DNA from: Streptomyces sp. NBC_01465
GTDB taxonomy: Bacteria; Actinomycetota; Actinomycetes; Streptomycetales; Streptomycetaceae
Direction of reading: 5' to 3'
Assembly: GCF_036227325.1 (NCBI RefSeq)
Contig: NZ_CP109467.1
Coordinates: 1,798,001 to 1,862,000, forward strand
Length of the DNA stretch: 64,000 nucleotides
In this document: positions 31,021 through 41,007 of the stretch, one piece after another
How the letters are laid out: each line of letters begins with the position of its first letter
How positions within the stretch are numbered: position 1 is the stretch's first letter
Translations under genes and position numbers: made by a program
The notes under the pieces: generated by a model
Databases searched by the model: none
The model's input: the letters and a program-made list of their open reading frames with translations, nothing else
What the model was told of the DNA's origin: nothing

Positions 31021-32190
31021 TCAGTTGTCGTCCTCGTCGATCAGGAAGCCACGCATCGGCGAAGGAGCCTGCTGCATCGGCTGCGGCGCCTGCGGCCGCA
31101 CCGGCGCCATCGGCTGCGTCATCGCGGGCGACATCTGCTGCTGGCCGCCGTACGACGGGGCTCCGCCCATCGAGGGCTGCCCGCCCATGGACTGCTGACC
31201 GCCCATGGTGTGACCGCCGTGACCCATCGCACCCGCACCGGCCGGCTGCATCGACGGAGCCGAAGGCAGCGACGGTGCGGACGGGGTGCGCGGCGGCGCG
31301 AGCGAGTCGTCGGCCTGGGTCTCCAGCTGACGCAGCTGCGACTCCAGGTAGGACTTCAGACGCGTACGGTACTCGCGCTCGAAGCCGCGCAGGTCCTCGA
31401 CCTTGCGCTCCAGCGTCGCGCGGGCGGACTCGAGGGAGCCCATCGCCACGCGGTGCTTCTCCTGCGCGTCCCGCTCCAGGGCGTCGGCCTTGGCACGGGC
31501 GTCCCGCTCCAGACCCTCGGCGCGCGAACGGGCCTCGCCGACGATCTTGTTGGCCTCGGAACGGGCCTCCGCGATCGCCTGGTCGGCGGTCTGCTGCGCG
31601 AGCGAAAGGACACGCGCGGCGCTGTCGCCGCCGGGGCCCTGCTGCGGAAGCTGCGGACCGTGGCCGCCCATGGGGCCGCCCATCGGACCCTGACCCATGG
31701 GGCCGCCCATCGGACCCTGGCCCATGGGGCCCTGGCCGAGCTGGTTCTGACCCATGGGGCCCTGGCCCAACTGACCCTGACCCATGGGGCCCTGACCCAT
31801 CGGACCGGGACCGTGCTGGCCCTGCGGGCCGGGACCGTGGCCACCGGGACCCGGCGGCAGCTGCGGGGCACCCGGGCCGAGCTGCGGCGGGCCCATCTGC
31901 GGCTGCTGCTGGACCTGCGGCGGTCCGGATATGGCGGCAGGCACCGGCGCACCCGGGCCGCCGCGTCCGTCCTGCGGCTCCGGCTTGCGCATGCCCTGCT
32001 GCTGGTTCTGCGCGGCGGCACGCGTCGCGGCAGCGAGCTTGGCGCGCAGATCCTCGTTCTCACGAAGGAGTCGGGTCAGCTCGGACTCGACCTCGTCGAG
32101 GAAGGCATCGACCTCGTCCTCGTCATAACCTTCTCGGAGGCGGACGGTCGTGAACTGCTTGTTCCGCACGTCCTCGGGGGTCAACGGCAT
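31021..32190 (-). CDS. divIVA: Polar growth protein DivIVA (Wag31-like)
   Basis: Tip-localised coiled-coil scaffold that drives polar cell-wall growth and branching in Streptomyces. The 389 residues start with the membrane-binding segment MPLTPEDVRNKQFTTVRLREGYDEDEVD. A short coiled coil follows, then a low-complexity linker of Pro/Gln/Gly/Met (about 70-190) and the long C-terminal coiled coil (AARVLSLAQQTADQAIAEA...LESQLRQLE). The tail is again Gln/Pro/Gly-rich and ends in GFLIDEDDN. Last gene before the terminator; upstream yggT is 49 bases away. Confidence 0.97.
   Translation of the reverse strand: MPLTPEDVRNKQFTTVRLREGYDEDEVDAFLDEVESELTRLLRENEDLRAKLAAATRAAAQNQQQGMRKPEPQDGRGGPGAPVPAAISGPPQVQQQPQMGPPQLGPGAPQLPPGPGGHGPGPQGQHGPGPMGQGPMGQGQLGQGPMGQNQLGQGPMGQGPMGGPMGQGPMGGPMGGHGPQLPQQGPGGDSAARVLSLAQQTADQAIAEARSEANKIVGEARSRAEGLERDARAKADALERDAQEKHRVAMGSLESARATLERKVEDLRGFEREYRTRLKSYLESQLRQLETQADDSLAPPRTPSAPSLPSAPSMQPAGAGAMGHGGHTMGGQQSMGGQPSMGGAPSYGGQQQMSPAMTQPMAPVRPQAPQPMQQAPSPMRGFLIDEDDN
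31667..31806 (-). repeat. Imperfect tandem repeat encoding the GPMGQ linker of DivIVA
   Basis: The unit CCCATGGGGCC recurs about seven times, with variations, encoding repeats such as GPMGQ, GPMGG and NQLGQ. This makes the interdomain linker elongated and flexible and is a natural hotspot for repeat-length variation among strains. Confidence 0.8.
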
Positions 32191-32239
32191 CTCTTCTTCA
32201 CCTCTACGTAGTCGTCGGCAGTCGGCAGGACCGTATCGT

Positions 32240-32524
32240 TCACACCCGGCTCACAATGTTGATCAGGATGTAGACGATGATCATCAGAACGAAGAAGGAC
32301 AGGTCGAGTGCCACGCCCCCGAGACGCAGCGGCGGGATGAATCGCCGCAGAAGCTTGAGCGGTGGATCGGTGACAGTGTAGGTGGCCTCCAGAACGACCA
32401 CCATCGCCTTGCCGGGTTGCCATGAACGGGCGAACTGGAAGACGTAGTCCATGACAAGCCGGAAGATCAGGACAATCAGGAAGCACATCAGCGCGATGTA
32501 GATCACCTGTAGTGCGATGCCCAT
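32240..32524 (-). CDS. YggT-family membrane protein
   Basis: A 94-residue protein with two membrane helices, near residues 5-25 and 75-92. The conserved YggT features are the loop TDPPLKLLRRFIPPLRLGG after the first helix and the LDLSFFVLMIIVYI second helix. Known members lie next to sepF in dcw clusters and affect nucleoid or division organisation; a role in septation is inferred from that location. The ATG start is sound, and the neighbours are sepF upstream and divIVA downstream. Confidence 0.92.
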   Translation of the reverse strand: MGIALQVIYIALMCFLIVLIFRLVMDYVFQFARSWQPGKAMVVVLEATYTVTDPPLKLLRRFIPPLRLGGVALDLSFFVLMIIVYILINIVSRV

Positions 32525-32595
32525 CTCGCGCTTCCCTCTCCCCTGTCTCGCCAGTCTTCCGGCCTCCCGGCCGGGGTTGTACCCGGTGTCTTGTC

Positions 32596-33213
32596 TCAGC
32601 TCTGGTTGAAGAAACCGCCCTCTGCGATACGGGCTTTGTCCTCCGCCGTGACATCGACGTTAGCAGGCGACAACAGGAACACCTTCTGCGTCACCCGCTC
32701 AATGCTGCCATGCAGACCGAAGACGAGTCCTGCCGCGAAGTCGACAAGTCGCTTCGCGTCCGTGTCGTCCATCTCCGTGAGATTCATGATCACCGGAGTG
32801 CCCTCACGGAAGTGTTCCCCGATGGTACGGGCCTCGTTGTAGGTCCGAGGGTGCAATGTGGTGATGCGGTAGGGCTCCCGCTCGGACACAACCTTGGGCA
32901 TGATCACCGGGGCGTTCTTCTCCATGCTCGGGCGTTCAGGTGTGATGGACGCCACGGGGGCAATTCGCGCAGGACGTCCGCTTTCCGCGGGAAGCGGGGC
33001 GGGTCGGTGGGACGCCTCGCGCTGGGCGGGCGGTGTCACGACTCGTACCGGTTCGTCCTGCTGCGACTGATGCGTGGGCTGGTGCCGCCGCCGGTCGCGC
33101 TCGGGCTCCGGCTCGGGTTCGAATTCGTCGTCGGGGTCGAACCCCGGGCCGTCGTAACCGTCGTCCTCCACGAGGCCGAGGTAGACCGCCATCTTGCGCA
33201 TCGCGCCGGCCAT
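32596..33213 (-). CDS. sepF: Cell division protein SepF
   Basis: Z-ring membrane tether, 205 residues. The N-terminal amphipathic membrane-targeting segment is [19 protein letters not shown] disordered Arg/Glu/Gln/Pro region (20-110) precedes the SepF core, with [34 protein letters not shown] and the [11 protein letters not shown] strand. The core dimerises and binds the FtsZ C-terminal peptide encoded nearby. The ATG has GGAGGA eight bases upstream. The 140-base gap to yggS holds TATGGT, a possible internal -10. Confidence 0.96.
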   Translation of the reverse strand: MAGAMRKMAVYLGLVEDDGYDGPGFDPDDEFEPEPEPERDRRRHQPTHQSQQDEPVRVVTPPAQREASHRPAPLPAESGRPARIAPVASITPERPSMEKNAPVIMPKVVSEREPYRITTLHPRTYNEARTIGEHFREGTPVIMNLTEMDDTDAKRLVDFAAGLVFGLHGSIERVTQKVFLLSPANVDVTAEDKARIAEGGFFNQS

Positions 33214-33354
33214 GCTCTGAGTCCTCCGCTCTGTGGTGGATCGGCCCTTGTGCCCATGCTGCAGTGCCACCAAGCGCCCGCGATCCACGCGGCCTCCCCG
33301 CCGAACAGCGGGAATGACCATATTTTCTGCTGTGGTCCGACTTGCTTGGCGACG

Positions 33355-34074
33355 CTACCCGAGCCTGGGGCGAACTCCGAGTACCGCAGTACCGACGCGC
33401 ACATGTGTCGCACCGGCGGCCACGGCATCTTCGAGGTCCGCACTCATCCCTGCTGACACCATGTTCGCAGCCGGATGGGCTGCGCGCAGGCCGGATGAGA
33501 TTTCCATCAGCCGCTCGAACGCCGCCTGTTGCCGCCCCGCGTACGGGCCGGCGAGCGGAGCGACGGTCATCAGACCGTCGAGCCGCAGTCCTGGGGAGCC
33601 GGCCACCAGTGCGGCCAACTCATCGACACCGTCCGGCGCAACACCGCCGCGCTCGCCCCGCTCGCCCGACTCGGCGTCCAGGGCGACCTGGATGAGGCAC
33701 CCGAGCTCGCGCCCTGCCCGCACCACCGAGGTGGAGAGGGAGGTGACGAGCTTCGCGCGGTCGACGGATTGCACCACATCGGCGTAACTGGTCACGGATC
33801 GGACCTTATTGGTCTGCAGTTGCCCGACGAAATGCCAGGAAAGCGGCAGATCCGCACACGCCTCGGCCTTGGGTGCGGCGTCCTGGTCGCGGTTCTCCGC
33901 GACGTGGCGCACGCCCAGCTCCGAGAGCAGCCGCACATCGCTCGCGGGGTAGGTCTTGGTGACCACGATGAGAGTGACGTCGTCCCGTTTGCGCCCTGCG
34001 GCAGCACAGGCGGACGCGATGCGTTCCTCCACATGCGCCAGATTCGCGGCGAGTTCGTCTCTACGGTCCGTCAT
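33355..34074 (-). CDS. YggS/YlmE-type PLP homeostasis protein
   Basis: A 239-residue fold-type III PLP-binding protein without known catalysis that buffers pyridoxal phosphate in the cell. The PLP Lys lies in LIVVTKTYPASDV. The other family landmarks are VAENRDQDA, LSWHFVGQLQTNKVR, the Asp-rich strand LIQVALDAES and the C-terminal GATHVRVGTAVLG. Always near ftsZ in actinobacteria, it is six bases downstream of pgeF here. Its link to division is indirect and unresolved. Confidence 0.94.
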   Translation of the reverse strand: MTDRRDELAANLAHVEERIASACAAAGRKRDDVTLIVVTKTYPASDVRLLSELGVRHVAENRDQDAAPKAEACADLPLSWHFVGQLQTNKVRSVTSYADVVQSVDRAKLVTSLSTSVVRAGRELGCLIQVALDAESGERGERGGVAPDGVDELAALVAGSPGLRLDGLMTVAPLAGPYAGRQQAAFERLMEISSGLRAAHPAANMVSAGMSADLEDAVAAGATHVRVGTAVLGVRPRLG

Positions 34075-34080
34075 GTCCTG

Positions 34081-34809
34081 TCAGTCCAGCCAGACATATC
34101 CGGCGAGCCGCCCTGTGGTGCGGTCGCGTCGGTACGAGAAGTGATCGGGCGATTCCAGCGTGCAGACCCCGGACCGCTGCCGGTCCCGGACGCCGAGCGC
34201 CTCGAGTTGCGCGTGCACACCGCCCACGACGTCGACCGAGGGGGTGCCCCAACTCGTCTCCGCCCGGGCCTCGGGGACACTCCGCGCGACCTCGTCCCGC
34301 ATGTCCGCCGGAACCTCGTAGCAGCGTCCGCAGACCGCGGGGCCGGTACGGGCGACGATCCGGGCCGGGTCGGCGCCGAGCGAGACCATCGCCTCGACGG
34401 CGGCCGGAACGACCCCGGCGACCAGTCCCGGGCGCCCCGCGTGAGCGGCGGCCGCGATGCCCGCGACCGGGTCGGCGAGCAGGACCGGCGTGCAGTCCGC
34501 GGTGAGCACGGCGAGCGCGAGCCCGCGACGAGCTGTCACCACGGCGTCCACGGCGGACGGTTCGCCCGCGCCCCAGGGGCCGTCGACCACGGCCACGTCC
34601 CGCCCGTGCACCTGGTTCATCCAGACGACCCGCGCCGGATCCAGACCCAGCGTCTTGGCCGCGAGCTCGCGGTTGGCGAGTACGGCCGAGGCCTCGTCGC
34701 CGACCGCGCCGCCGAGATTGAGCTCTTCGTACGGAACGGCGCTCACCCCGCCCCACCTGTCGGTGAATGCGAAGTGCGCGCCGCTCACGTGGTTTTGCTC
34801 CGTTATCAC
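34081..34809 (-). CDS. pgeF: Multicopper polyphenol oxidase/laccase-like (PgeF/YfiH family)
   Basis: A 242-residue DUF152 protein. Members have been described both as laccase-like and as peptidoglycan-editing or purine-nucleoside enzymes, so the true activity is debated. The metal-binding His/Cys set is present: [18 protein letters not shown] and [13 protein letters not shown], plus GRCYEVP. The GTG start overlaps the ftsZ stop as GTGA, implying coupled translation with FtsZ. The position within the cell-wall cluster favours a role in peptidoglycan quality control. Confidence 0.9.
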   Translation of the reverse strand: MITEQNHVSGAHFAFTDRWGGVSAVPYEELNLGGAVGDEASAVLANRELAAKTLGLDPARVVWMNQVHGRDVAVVDGPWGAGEPSAVDAVVTARRGLALAVLTADCTPVLLADPVAGIAAAAHAGRPGLVAGVVPAAVEAMVSLGADPARIVARTGPAVCGRCYEVPADMRDEVARSVPEARAETSWGTPSVDVVGGVHAQLEALGVRDRQRSGVCTLESPDHFSYRRDRTTGRLAGYVWLD

Positions 34810-36008
34810 TTCAAGAAGTCCGGTACGTCCAGCTCTTCGGCCTGGGTGTCCTGGTACGGACGGGCCGGCGGGACGTGCGGCGGGGCGACCGGCGCGGCCG
34901 GCACCTCGTTGACCGGAGCGGTCTCGACCGGGGGCTCGTCCCGCTGCGTGACGGCTCCGAGTCCGCCCAGCGGACGGGACGTCTCGCTCGGGCGCGCCGG
35001 GGCGGGCTCCTCGCGCTTGGCCGAAGCGGAACCGATCACGTTCTCCCTGCGGGTCGGCGGCTGTCCGCCGTCGAAGCCCGCCGCGATGACCGTGACCCGA
35101 ACCTCGTCGCCCAGGGCGTCGTCGATGACGGCGCCGAAGATGATGTTGGCCTCGGGGTGGGCCGCCTCGCTCACCAGTTGCGCGGCCTCGTTGATCTCGA
35201 AGAGACCGAGGTCCGAGCCGCCGGAGATGGAGAGCAGCACGCCGCGGGCACCGTCGATGGACGCCTCGAGGAGCGGCGAGGAGATCGCCATCTCCGCTGC
35301 GGCCACCGCGCGGTCGTCGCCGCGGGCCGAGCCGATGCCCATGAGCGCCGAACCCGCCTCGGACATGACCGACTTGACGTCGGCGAAGTCGAGGTTGATC
35401 AGACCCGGCGTGGTGATCAGGTCGGTGATGCCCTGGACACCGGACAGCAGGACCTGGTCCGCCGACTTGAAGGCGTCGAGCACGCTGACCTGGCGGTCCG
35501 AGATGGACAGCAGCCGGTCGTTGGGGATGACGATGAGGGTGTCGACCTCTTCGCGGAGCTCGGCGATGCCGTCCTCCGCCTGGTTGGCGCGGCGCCGGCC
35601 CTCGAAGGTGAAGGGGCGGGTGACCACGCCGATGGTGAGTGCGCCCAGCGAGCGGGCGATGTTGGCGACGACAGGTGCGCCGCCCGTTCCGGTGCCGCCG
35701 CCTTCGCCGGCGGTGACGAAGACCATGTCGGCCCCCTTGAGGACCTCCTCGATCTCCTCGCGGTGGTCCTCTGCCGCCTTGCGTCCGACTGCCGGGTTGG
35801 CCCCGGCGCCGAGGCCGCGGGTCAGTTCGCGGCCGACGTCGAGCTTGACGTCGGCGTCGCTCATCAACAGGGCTTGTGCATCAGTGTTGATCGCGATGAA
35901 CTCAACGCCCTTGAGGCCGACCTCGATCATTCGGTTGATGGCATTGACACCACCGCCGCCGACACCGATGACCTTGATGACTGCGAGGTAGTTCTGCGGT
36001 GCTGCCAC
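34806..36008 (-). CDS. ftsZ: Cell division protein FtsZ
   Basis: Tubulin-like GTPase that builds the Z-ring for vegetative cross-walls and sporulation septa. The 400 residues include the GTP-binding signature GGGTGTGG (103-110), the T7 synergy loop [10 protein letters not shown] and a variable Pro/Ala/Val linker. The conserved C-terminal peptide DVPDFLK binds SepF and other partners. GTG start with a GAGAGG ribosome site. Its own promoter region separates it from ftsQ, and pgeF overlaps its stop. Confidence 0.98.
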   Translation of the reverse strand: MAAPQNYLAVIKVIGVGGGGVNAINRMIEVGLKGVEFIAINTDAQALLMSDADVKLDVGRELTRGLGAGANPAVGRKAAEDHREEIEEVLKGADMVFVTAGEGGGTGTGGAPVVANIARSLGALTIGVVTRPFTFEGRRRANQAEDGIAELREEVDTLIVIPNDRLLSISDRQVSVLDAFKSADQVLLSGVQGITDLITTPGLINLDFADVKSVMSEAGSALMGIGSARGDDRAVAAAEMAISSPLLEASIDGARGVLLSISGGSDLGLFEINEAAQLVSEAAHPEANIIFGAVIDDALGDEVRVTVIAAGFDGGQPPTRRENVIGSASAKREEPAPARPSETSRPLGGLGAVTQRDEPPVETAPVNEVPAAPVAPPHVPPARPYQDTQAEELDVPDFLK

Positions 36009-36103
36009 GTCGAAGGCCTCTCGCCTCGAGTTACGTGTCGCCGCTGCGCGCTGGTTGCGCCGCTGACGACGGATGCCGATGGGACGGTCCGAACGCCGAC
36101 CCG

Positions 36104-36128
36104 AACCCTAACCGTGAAGTTTAGGGTT
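36104..36128. promoter_or_regulatory. Perfect 8-9-8 inverted repeat in the ftsZ leader
   Basis: AACCCTAA, nine bases, TTAGGGTT. It lies about 95-120 bases upstream of the ftsZ start and downstream of the predicted start of transcription, so it could be an RNA hairpin in the leader or an operator. AT-rich arms are unusual against the local base composition, suggesting selection. Confidence 0.55.
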
Positions 36129-36163
36129 ACCAGTGTGTCTGTTCCTTGGACTCTCCGAACGAG

Positions 36164-36193
36164 ACACTAAGTCGACAAGTGGCGCACGTTCAA
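36164..36193 (-). promoter_or_regulatory. Predicted ftsZ promoter
   Basis: On the minus strand, TTGAAC and TAGTGT are separated by 18 bases, a good fit for a sigma-70 promoter. It starts transcription near 36157, about 150 bases before ftsZ. Several GACAC motifs, the element associated with WhiA, occur in this region (GTGTC at 36035-36039 and 36135-36139, and GACAC at 36163-36167 on the plus strand), in keeping with developmental control of ftsZ in Streptomyces. Confidence 0.6.
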
Positions 36194-36283
36194 CGAACAC
36201 GCCGAACCTCCCGTTTTTCTTTTCACCCTATGTGATCAGCCGTTGCGCTGCCCAGCCAGGGTGCTGGCCAGCGCATATGTGCG

Positions 36284-37096
36284 TCAACTCCCTGACGCGG
36301 CAGGGGCGGTGGGGGCTGTCACGTCGAAGTGCGATGCCTTCGGAACGGCTTTCATCAGCGCGGTGAGCGCCCGCGCCTTCGCCGCGCCGAACTCACCGCT
36401 CCCCCACGCGACGGTGCGGCCGCCGCTCAACTCAAGTGCCACATTGTCATACGAACTGATACGGATGGTACGCGTGTCCTTGGCTACAGGGGCCGGGAGT
36501 TCACCTGCGACCTGAACTGCTTCACGGATCAGCCGGTCCACGGGGAAGCGCAGCAGGCTCGGTGACTGACCGGCTGTCAATTCCAGAACCGGAACGCGCT
36601 TCGGCGCCCTTTCGACCGTGGCGAAACGGACGCCTTCGGCGTCGACTTCGGTGAACTCCCCGGCCTTCTTCATGAGCAGTACGGGCTGTCGTTCGGTCAC
36701 TTTGAGAGCGATCCCGTGCGGCCATGAACGGACGACGTCCACCGAGTCGATTCGCGGCAATTTCTGCCGGAGCCTGGCCGCCATCGCATCGGTGTCGACT
36801 GAAATCAACGGTGCGCCGATCGGTACGGCGGCGGCCGACTTGACCTCGTCCGGGGTCAGAACCTCCGTCCCGGAGACCTTGACCCGCTCGACGCGCAGCC
36901 AAGTGGAGCCGTAAAGCAGCCAGATTCCGCCCGCCGTGAGCAGCAGGGCGAGCGCCAGCACCAGGATCACCAGGCGCCGGCCGGGGCGGCGGAGGCCGCC
37001 CCGGGGACCGCGTCCCGCGGGCGGGCGGCCGTCCGCCGGGGCCCCGCCCCGCTGGGCTCCGCGCTGTGCAGTCTGGGCACTTGTGGGGCCGGCCAC
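36284..37096 (-). CDS. ftsQ: Cell division protein FtsQ (DivIB family)
   Basis: Bitopic divisome protein of 270 residues. A cytoplasmic Gly/Arg/Pro-rich tail (1-50) precedes a membrane helix (near 52-70, LVILVLALALLLTAGGIWLLY). The POTRA domain starts at VERVKVSGTEVLTPDEV and includes PRIDSVDVVRSWPHGIALKVTERQPVL; the beta domain follows. It recruits FtsL and FtsI. The GTG start has GAGGAG nearby, and murG lies 17 bases upstream. ftsA is absent, as in other Streptomyces. Confidence 0.96.
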   Translation of the reverse strand: MAGPTSAQTAQRGAQRGGAPADGRPPAGRGPRGGLRRPGRRLVILVLALALLLTAGGIWLLYGSTWLRVERVKVSGTEVLTPDEVKSAAAVPIGAPLISVDTDAMAARLRQKLPRIDSVDVVRSWPHGIALKVTERQPVLLMKKAGEFTEVDAEGVRFATVERAPKRVPVLELTAGQSPSLLRFPVDRLIREAVQVAGELPAPVAKDTRTIRISSYDNVALELSGGRTVAWGSGEFGAAKARALTALMKAVPKASHFDVTAPTAPAASGS

Positions 37097-37113
37097 GCTC
37101 GCTCCTCGCTGGG

Positions 37114-38208
37114 TCACGCGCCGCGGCGTGCGGCAATCGCCTCGTACACCATGCCGACGAGCAGGTCGTCGGCGTCCCTGCGGCCGAACTCGGCGGCTGC
37201 GCGGGACATCTCGAACAGACGGTGCGGATCGGCGAGCACCGGAAGGACGTTGCCCTGCACCCACTCGGGGGTGAGCTGTGCGTCGTCCACCAGCAGGCCG
37301 CCGCCCGCGTTGATCACCGGCTGGGCGTTGAGCCGCTGTTCGCCGTTGCCGATGGGCAGCGGGACATAGGCGGCGGGGAGCCCGACGGCGGTGAGTTCGG
37401 CCACGGTCATCGCGCCGGCCCGGCAGAGCATCATGTCGGCCGCGGCGTACGCGAGGTCCATGCGGTCCACGTACGGTACCGGGATGTACGGCGGCATACC
37501 CGGCATGTTGTCGACACGCGGCAGCTCGTTCTTGGGGCCGACCGCGTGCAGGATCTGGATGCCGGAGCGCTGGAGCACCGGGGCGACCTGCTGGACAACC
37601 TCGTTGAGGCGCCGGGCTCCCTGCGATCCGCCGGAGACCAGCAGGGTGGGCAGGTTGGGGTCGAGGCCGAACGCGGCGCGCGCTTCCGGGCGTACGGCCG
37701 CGCGGTCGAGGGTGGCGATGGTGCGGCGCAGCGGGATGCCGATGTAGCGGGCGCCGCGCAGTTTGCTGTCGGGGGTGGAGACGGCCACGGCGGCCGCGTA
37801 CCGCGAGCCGATCTTGTTGGCCAGGCCGGGGCGGGCGTTGGCCTCGTGGACGATGATCGGCACGCCGAGGCGCTTGGCCGCGAGGTAGCCGGGCAGGGCG
37901 ACGTAGCCGCCGAAGCCGACGACGCAGTCCGCCTTCGTACGCTCCAGGATCTGCTCGGCGGCCTTGATGGTGCCGCGCAGCCGCCCGGGGACGGTGATCA
38001 GTTCGGGGGTGGGCCTGCGCGGCAGCGGTACGGCGGGGATCAGCCCGAGTTCGTAACCCCTCTCGGGGACGAGACGGGTCTCAAGGCCGCGTTCCGTGCC
38101 GAGGGCGGTGATGCCCACGGTCGGGTCCTGCCTGCGCAGGGCATCCGCGAGGGCGAGCGCCGGCTCGATGTGGCCGGCGGTCCCCCCACCGGCGAGTACG
38201 ACATGCAC
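37114..38208 (-). CDS. murG: UDP-GlcNAc:lipid I N-acetylglucosaminyltransferase (MurG)
   Basis: Transfers GlcNAc to lipid I to make lipid II at the inner membrane face. The 364 residues begin [22 protein letters not shown] (GGGTxGH motif). The second G-loop is [15 protein letters not shown], and the acceptor/donor site residues follow in [21 protein letters not shown] and [12 protein letters not shown]. The GTG start is six bases after ftsW. murC, usually near murG, is not between murG and ftsQ here. Confidence 0.97.
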   Translation of the reverse strand: MHVVLAGGGTAGHIEPALALADALRRQDPTVGITALGTERGLETRLVPERGYELGLIPAVPLPRRPTPELITVPGRLRGTIKAAEQILERTKADCVVGFGGYVALPGYLAAKRLGVPIIVHEANARPGLANKIGSRYAAAVAVSTPDSKLRGARYIGIPLRRTIATLDRAAVRPEARAAFGLDPNLPTLLVSGGSQGARRLNEVVQQVAPVLQRSGIQILHAVGPKNELPRVDNMPGMPPYIPVPYVDRMDLAYAAADMMLCRAGAMTVAELTAVGLPAAYVPLPIGNGEQRLNAQPVINAGGGLLVDDAQLTPEWVQGNVLPVLADPHRLFEMSRAAAEFGRRDADDLLVGMVYEAIAARRGA

Positions 38209-38214
38209 CGAAAT

Positions 38215-39555
38215 TCACCGCTCTCCGGACGGACGCTTCTTGACGCGCCGTCTCATCGACTTCCATCTCACCCCGGGCCTCCGCATGGCGAGGGCCGCCT
38301 TCGCGCCCGGTTCCTCCCGCGCGAACGCGATGAGCAACCCGACCGCGAACATGGTCGGCAGCAGGGCGGAGCCCCCGTAGGAGAACAGCGGGAGCGGGAC
38401 ACCGGCGATCGGCAGCAGGCCGAGCACCGCACCGATGTTGATCACTGCCTGAGCGGTGATCCAGGTGGTCACACCTCCCGCTGCGTACCTCACGAAGGGG
38501 TCCTCCGTGCGTCCGGCCACGCGGATACCCGCATAGCCTAGAGCCGCGAACAGGGCGAGTACTGACAGCGTCCCCGCCAGCCCCAGTTCCTCACCGGTGA
38601 CGGCGAAGATGAAGTCGTTGTGGGGCTCGGGGAGTTGACCCCATTTTTCCACACTCGCACCGAGTCCGGATCCGAACCATCCGCCGGACGCCAGGGCGTA
38701 GATTCCGTGCACCGCCTGCCAGCACTGGCCCTGGGGGCCGATGTCGGTGGCGCCGATGCAGTTGAGGCGCGACATCCGGTTGGGGTTGCTGCTGATCAGT
38801 ATGAATCCGAGGAATCCGGCGAAGGCGAGCACGCCCGCGAAGAGCCGGGTGGGTGCGCCGGCCAGCCAGAGCAGGCCGAAGAGGATCGCGGTCAGCACGA
38901 TCGCCGTACCCATGTCGCCGCCGAGCATGATCAGCCCGAGCAGCATGAAGGCGACCGGGACGAGCGGCACCAGCATGTGCTTCCACTGGGTCAGCAGCTT
39001 CTTGTCCTGCTTGCGGGCGAGCAGGTCGGCGCCCCACAGGATGAGGGCGAGCTTGCCGAACTCGCTGGGCTGGAGCATGAACGGGCCGCCGAGCGAGATC
39101 CAGTTGCGGTTGCCGCCCTGGGAGACCCCTATGCCGGGGATCTGCACGAGGCACATCGCGAAGACCGTGCCCGCGAGGAGCGGGTAGGTGAACGCCCGCA
39201 GCAGCTTCAGCGGGACGCGGGTGGCGATGACCATCAGGCCGGAGCCGAGGACCGCGGCGAGGAGCTGCTTGCGGAAGAAGTACGAACCGGGCAGGTCCAG
39301 CTCCAGCGCCTTGATCATCGAGGCGGAGTAGACCATCACCAGGCCGAGCACCAGGATCAGCAGGCCGGCGCCGACGATGAGGTAGTACGCCGTCAGCGGC
39401 CGGTCCCAGGTGCGGCGCGCCTGGTCGTACAGTCCGCGTGCCCGCGCGACGGGGTTGTTGCCCCGCGGTCGCGACGGCGGCGTCGAGCGGCGCGGGGCGG
39501 CAGGGCGGCGTGCTGTCCCTGTGCCACCACGCCCGCCTCTGTCATTGGCCGGCAT
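38215..39555 (-). CDS. ftsW: Septal SEDS peptidoglycan glycosyltransferase FtsW
   Basis: Polymerises lipid II glycan strands at the septum together with FtsI. The 446 residues have a 50-residue basic cytoplasmic tail, then about ten helices. SEDS features include the GGNRNWISLGG loop, LQPSEFGKLALILW, the catalytic-region Asp in GGDMGTA and the HNDFIFAVTGEELGL motif. The C-terminal tail (AFAREEPGAKAAL...) is basic. ATG start; the upstream murD gene ends 24 bases earlier. Confidence 0.96.
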   Translation of the reverse strand: MPANDRGGRGGTGTARRPAAPRRSTPPSRPRGNNPVARARGLYDQARRTWDRPLTAYYLIVGAGLLILVLGLVMVYSASMIKALELDLPGSYFFRKQLLAAVLGSGLMVIATRVPLKLLRAFTYPLLAGTVFAMCLVQIPGIGVSQGGNRNWISLGGPFMLQPSEFGKLALILWGADLLARKQDKKLLTQWKHMLVPLVPVAFMLLGLIMLGGDMGTAIVLTAILFGLLWLAGAPTRLFAGVLAFAGFLGFILISSNPNRMSRLNCIGATDIGPQGQCWQAVHGIYALASGGWFGSGLGASVEKWGQLPEPHNDFIFAVTGEELGLAGTLSVLALFAALGYAGIRVAGRTEDPFVRYAAGGVTTWITAQAVINIGAVLGLLPIAGVPLPLFSYGGSALLPTMFAVGLLIAFAREEPGAKAALAMRRPGVRWKSMRRRVKKRPSGER

Positions 39556-39579
39556 GTCCCTGTCCCCTCCAGCGGCCGA

Positions 39580-41007
39580 CTACTGGCTCTCGGCGGCCAA
39601 CTCGCGTACTGCGTCGGCAAAGGCCTCGCCGCGCTTGTTGTAGTTGGCGAACATGTCCATCGAGGCACAGGCGGGGGCCATCAGTACGGTGTCCCCCGGC
39701 TTCGCGAGCCCTGCCGCTTCGCGGACCGCCGCCGACATCGCCCCAGTGTCGGTCCGGTCGAGGTCGACCACCGGTACTTCCGGGGCGTGTCGCGCGAGGG
39801 CTTCGGCGATCAGGGCGCGCTCGGCGCCGATCAGTACGACACCACGGAGGTGTCCTGCGGCCCCTGCGACCAGTTCGTCGAAGGTCGCACCCTTGGCGAG
39901 GCCGCCGGCGATCCAGACGATGGATTCGTACGCGGCCAGGGAGGCCTGCGCGGCATGGGTGTTGGTGGCCTTGGAGTCGTCGATGTACGCGACGCCGCCG
40001 ACGTCCGCGACATGCTCGATGCGGTGCGCGTCGGGGCGGAAGGCGCGCAGTCCGTCCCGTACGGCCGAAGGCTCCACTCCGTACGCACGCGCCAGGGCCG
40101 CCGCCGCAAGGGCGTTGGCGATGTTGTGCGGGGCCGGCGGGTTGATGTCGGCGACCTCGGCCAGCTCCTGGGCCTGCTTCTGGCGGTTGGTGACGAAGGC
40201 GCGGTCGACCAGGATGCCGTCCACGACGCCGAGTTGGGAGGGGCCGGGGGTCGCGAGGGTGAAGCCGATGGCGCGGCAGCCCTCTTCGACGTCGGCCTCG
40301 CGGACCAGGTCCTCGGTGGCCGGGTCGGCGACGTTGTAGACGCAGGCGACCGAATTGCCCTCGTAGATACGGCCCTTGTCGGCGGCGTACGCCTCCATGG
40401 AGCCGTGCCAGTCGAGGTGGTCGGGCGCCAGGTTCAGTACGGCCGCGGAGTGGGCGCGCAGCGAGGGCGCCCAGTGCAGCTGATAGCTGGACAGCTCGAC
40501 GGCCAGGACGTCGTACGGCTCTTCGGCCAGGACCACGTCGATGATCGGGGTGCCGATGTTGCCGACGGCAGCCGTACGCAGCCCGGCCGCGGTCAGGATC
40601 GACGCGAGCATCTGGGTGGTGGTCGTCTTGCCGTTGGTGCCGGTGATCGCCAGCCAGGGAGCGGCTGGTTTTCCCGACGGGGTGGTTCCGCGGAGCTGCC
40701 AGGCGATCTCGACGTCGCCGACCACGTCCACGCCCGCCTCGGCGGCGGCCGCGAAGAGCGGGCTCTCCGGCTTCCAGCCGGGCGAGGTGACGACCAGGTC
40801 GGTGCCCTCGGGGAGGGTGGCCGCGTCGGCCAGGCGTACCGAAATGCCCTCGCCCCGCAGCTCGGTGGCGCGCAGGCGGTGCGTCTCGCTGTCGCCGCCG
40901 TCGACGACGGTCACCGAAGCGCCGAGGCCGGCCAGGGCGCGGGCGGCACTGATGCCGCTCACGCCGAGACCGGCGACGGTGATGTTCCTGCCGTGCCAAG
41001 TGGTCAC
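39580..41007 (-). CDS. murD: UDP-N-acetylmuramoylalanine-D-glutamate ligase
   Basis: Adds D-Glu to UDP-MurNAc-L-Ala in the cytoplasm. Ligase motifs are the Rossmann start [18 protein letters not shown], the ATP loop [25 protein letters not shown] and [22 protein letters not shown]. Length 475 residues. The GTG start overlaps mraY as GTGA. An ATG five codons upstream (41022), inside mraY, with a small AGG site, is an alternative that would add MGSRQ. Confidence 0.96.
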   Translation of the reverse strand: MTTWHGRNITVAGLGVSGISAARALAGLGASVTVVDGGDSETHRLRATELRGEGISVRLADAATLPEGTDLVVTSPGWKPESPLFAAAAEAGVDVVGDVEIAWQLRGTTPSGKPAAPWLAITGTNGKTTTTQMLASILTAAGLRTAAVGNIGTPIIDVVLAEEPYDVLAVELSSYQLHWAPSLRAHSAAVLNLAPDHLDWHGSMEAYAADKGRIYEGNSVACVYNVADPATEDLVREADVEEGCRAIGFTLATPGPSQLGVVDGILVDRAFVTNRQKQAQELAEVADINPPAPHNIANALAAAALARAYGVEPSAVRDGLRAFRPDAHRIEHVADVGGVAYIDDSKATNTHAAQASLAAYESIVWIAGGLAKGATFDELVAGAAGHLRGVVLIGAERALIAEALARHAPEVPVVDLDRTDTGAMSAAVREAAGLAKPGDTVLMAPACASMDMFANYNKRGEAFADAVRELAAESQ

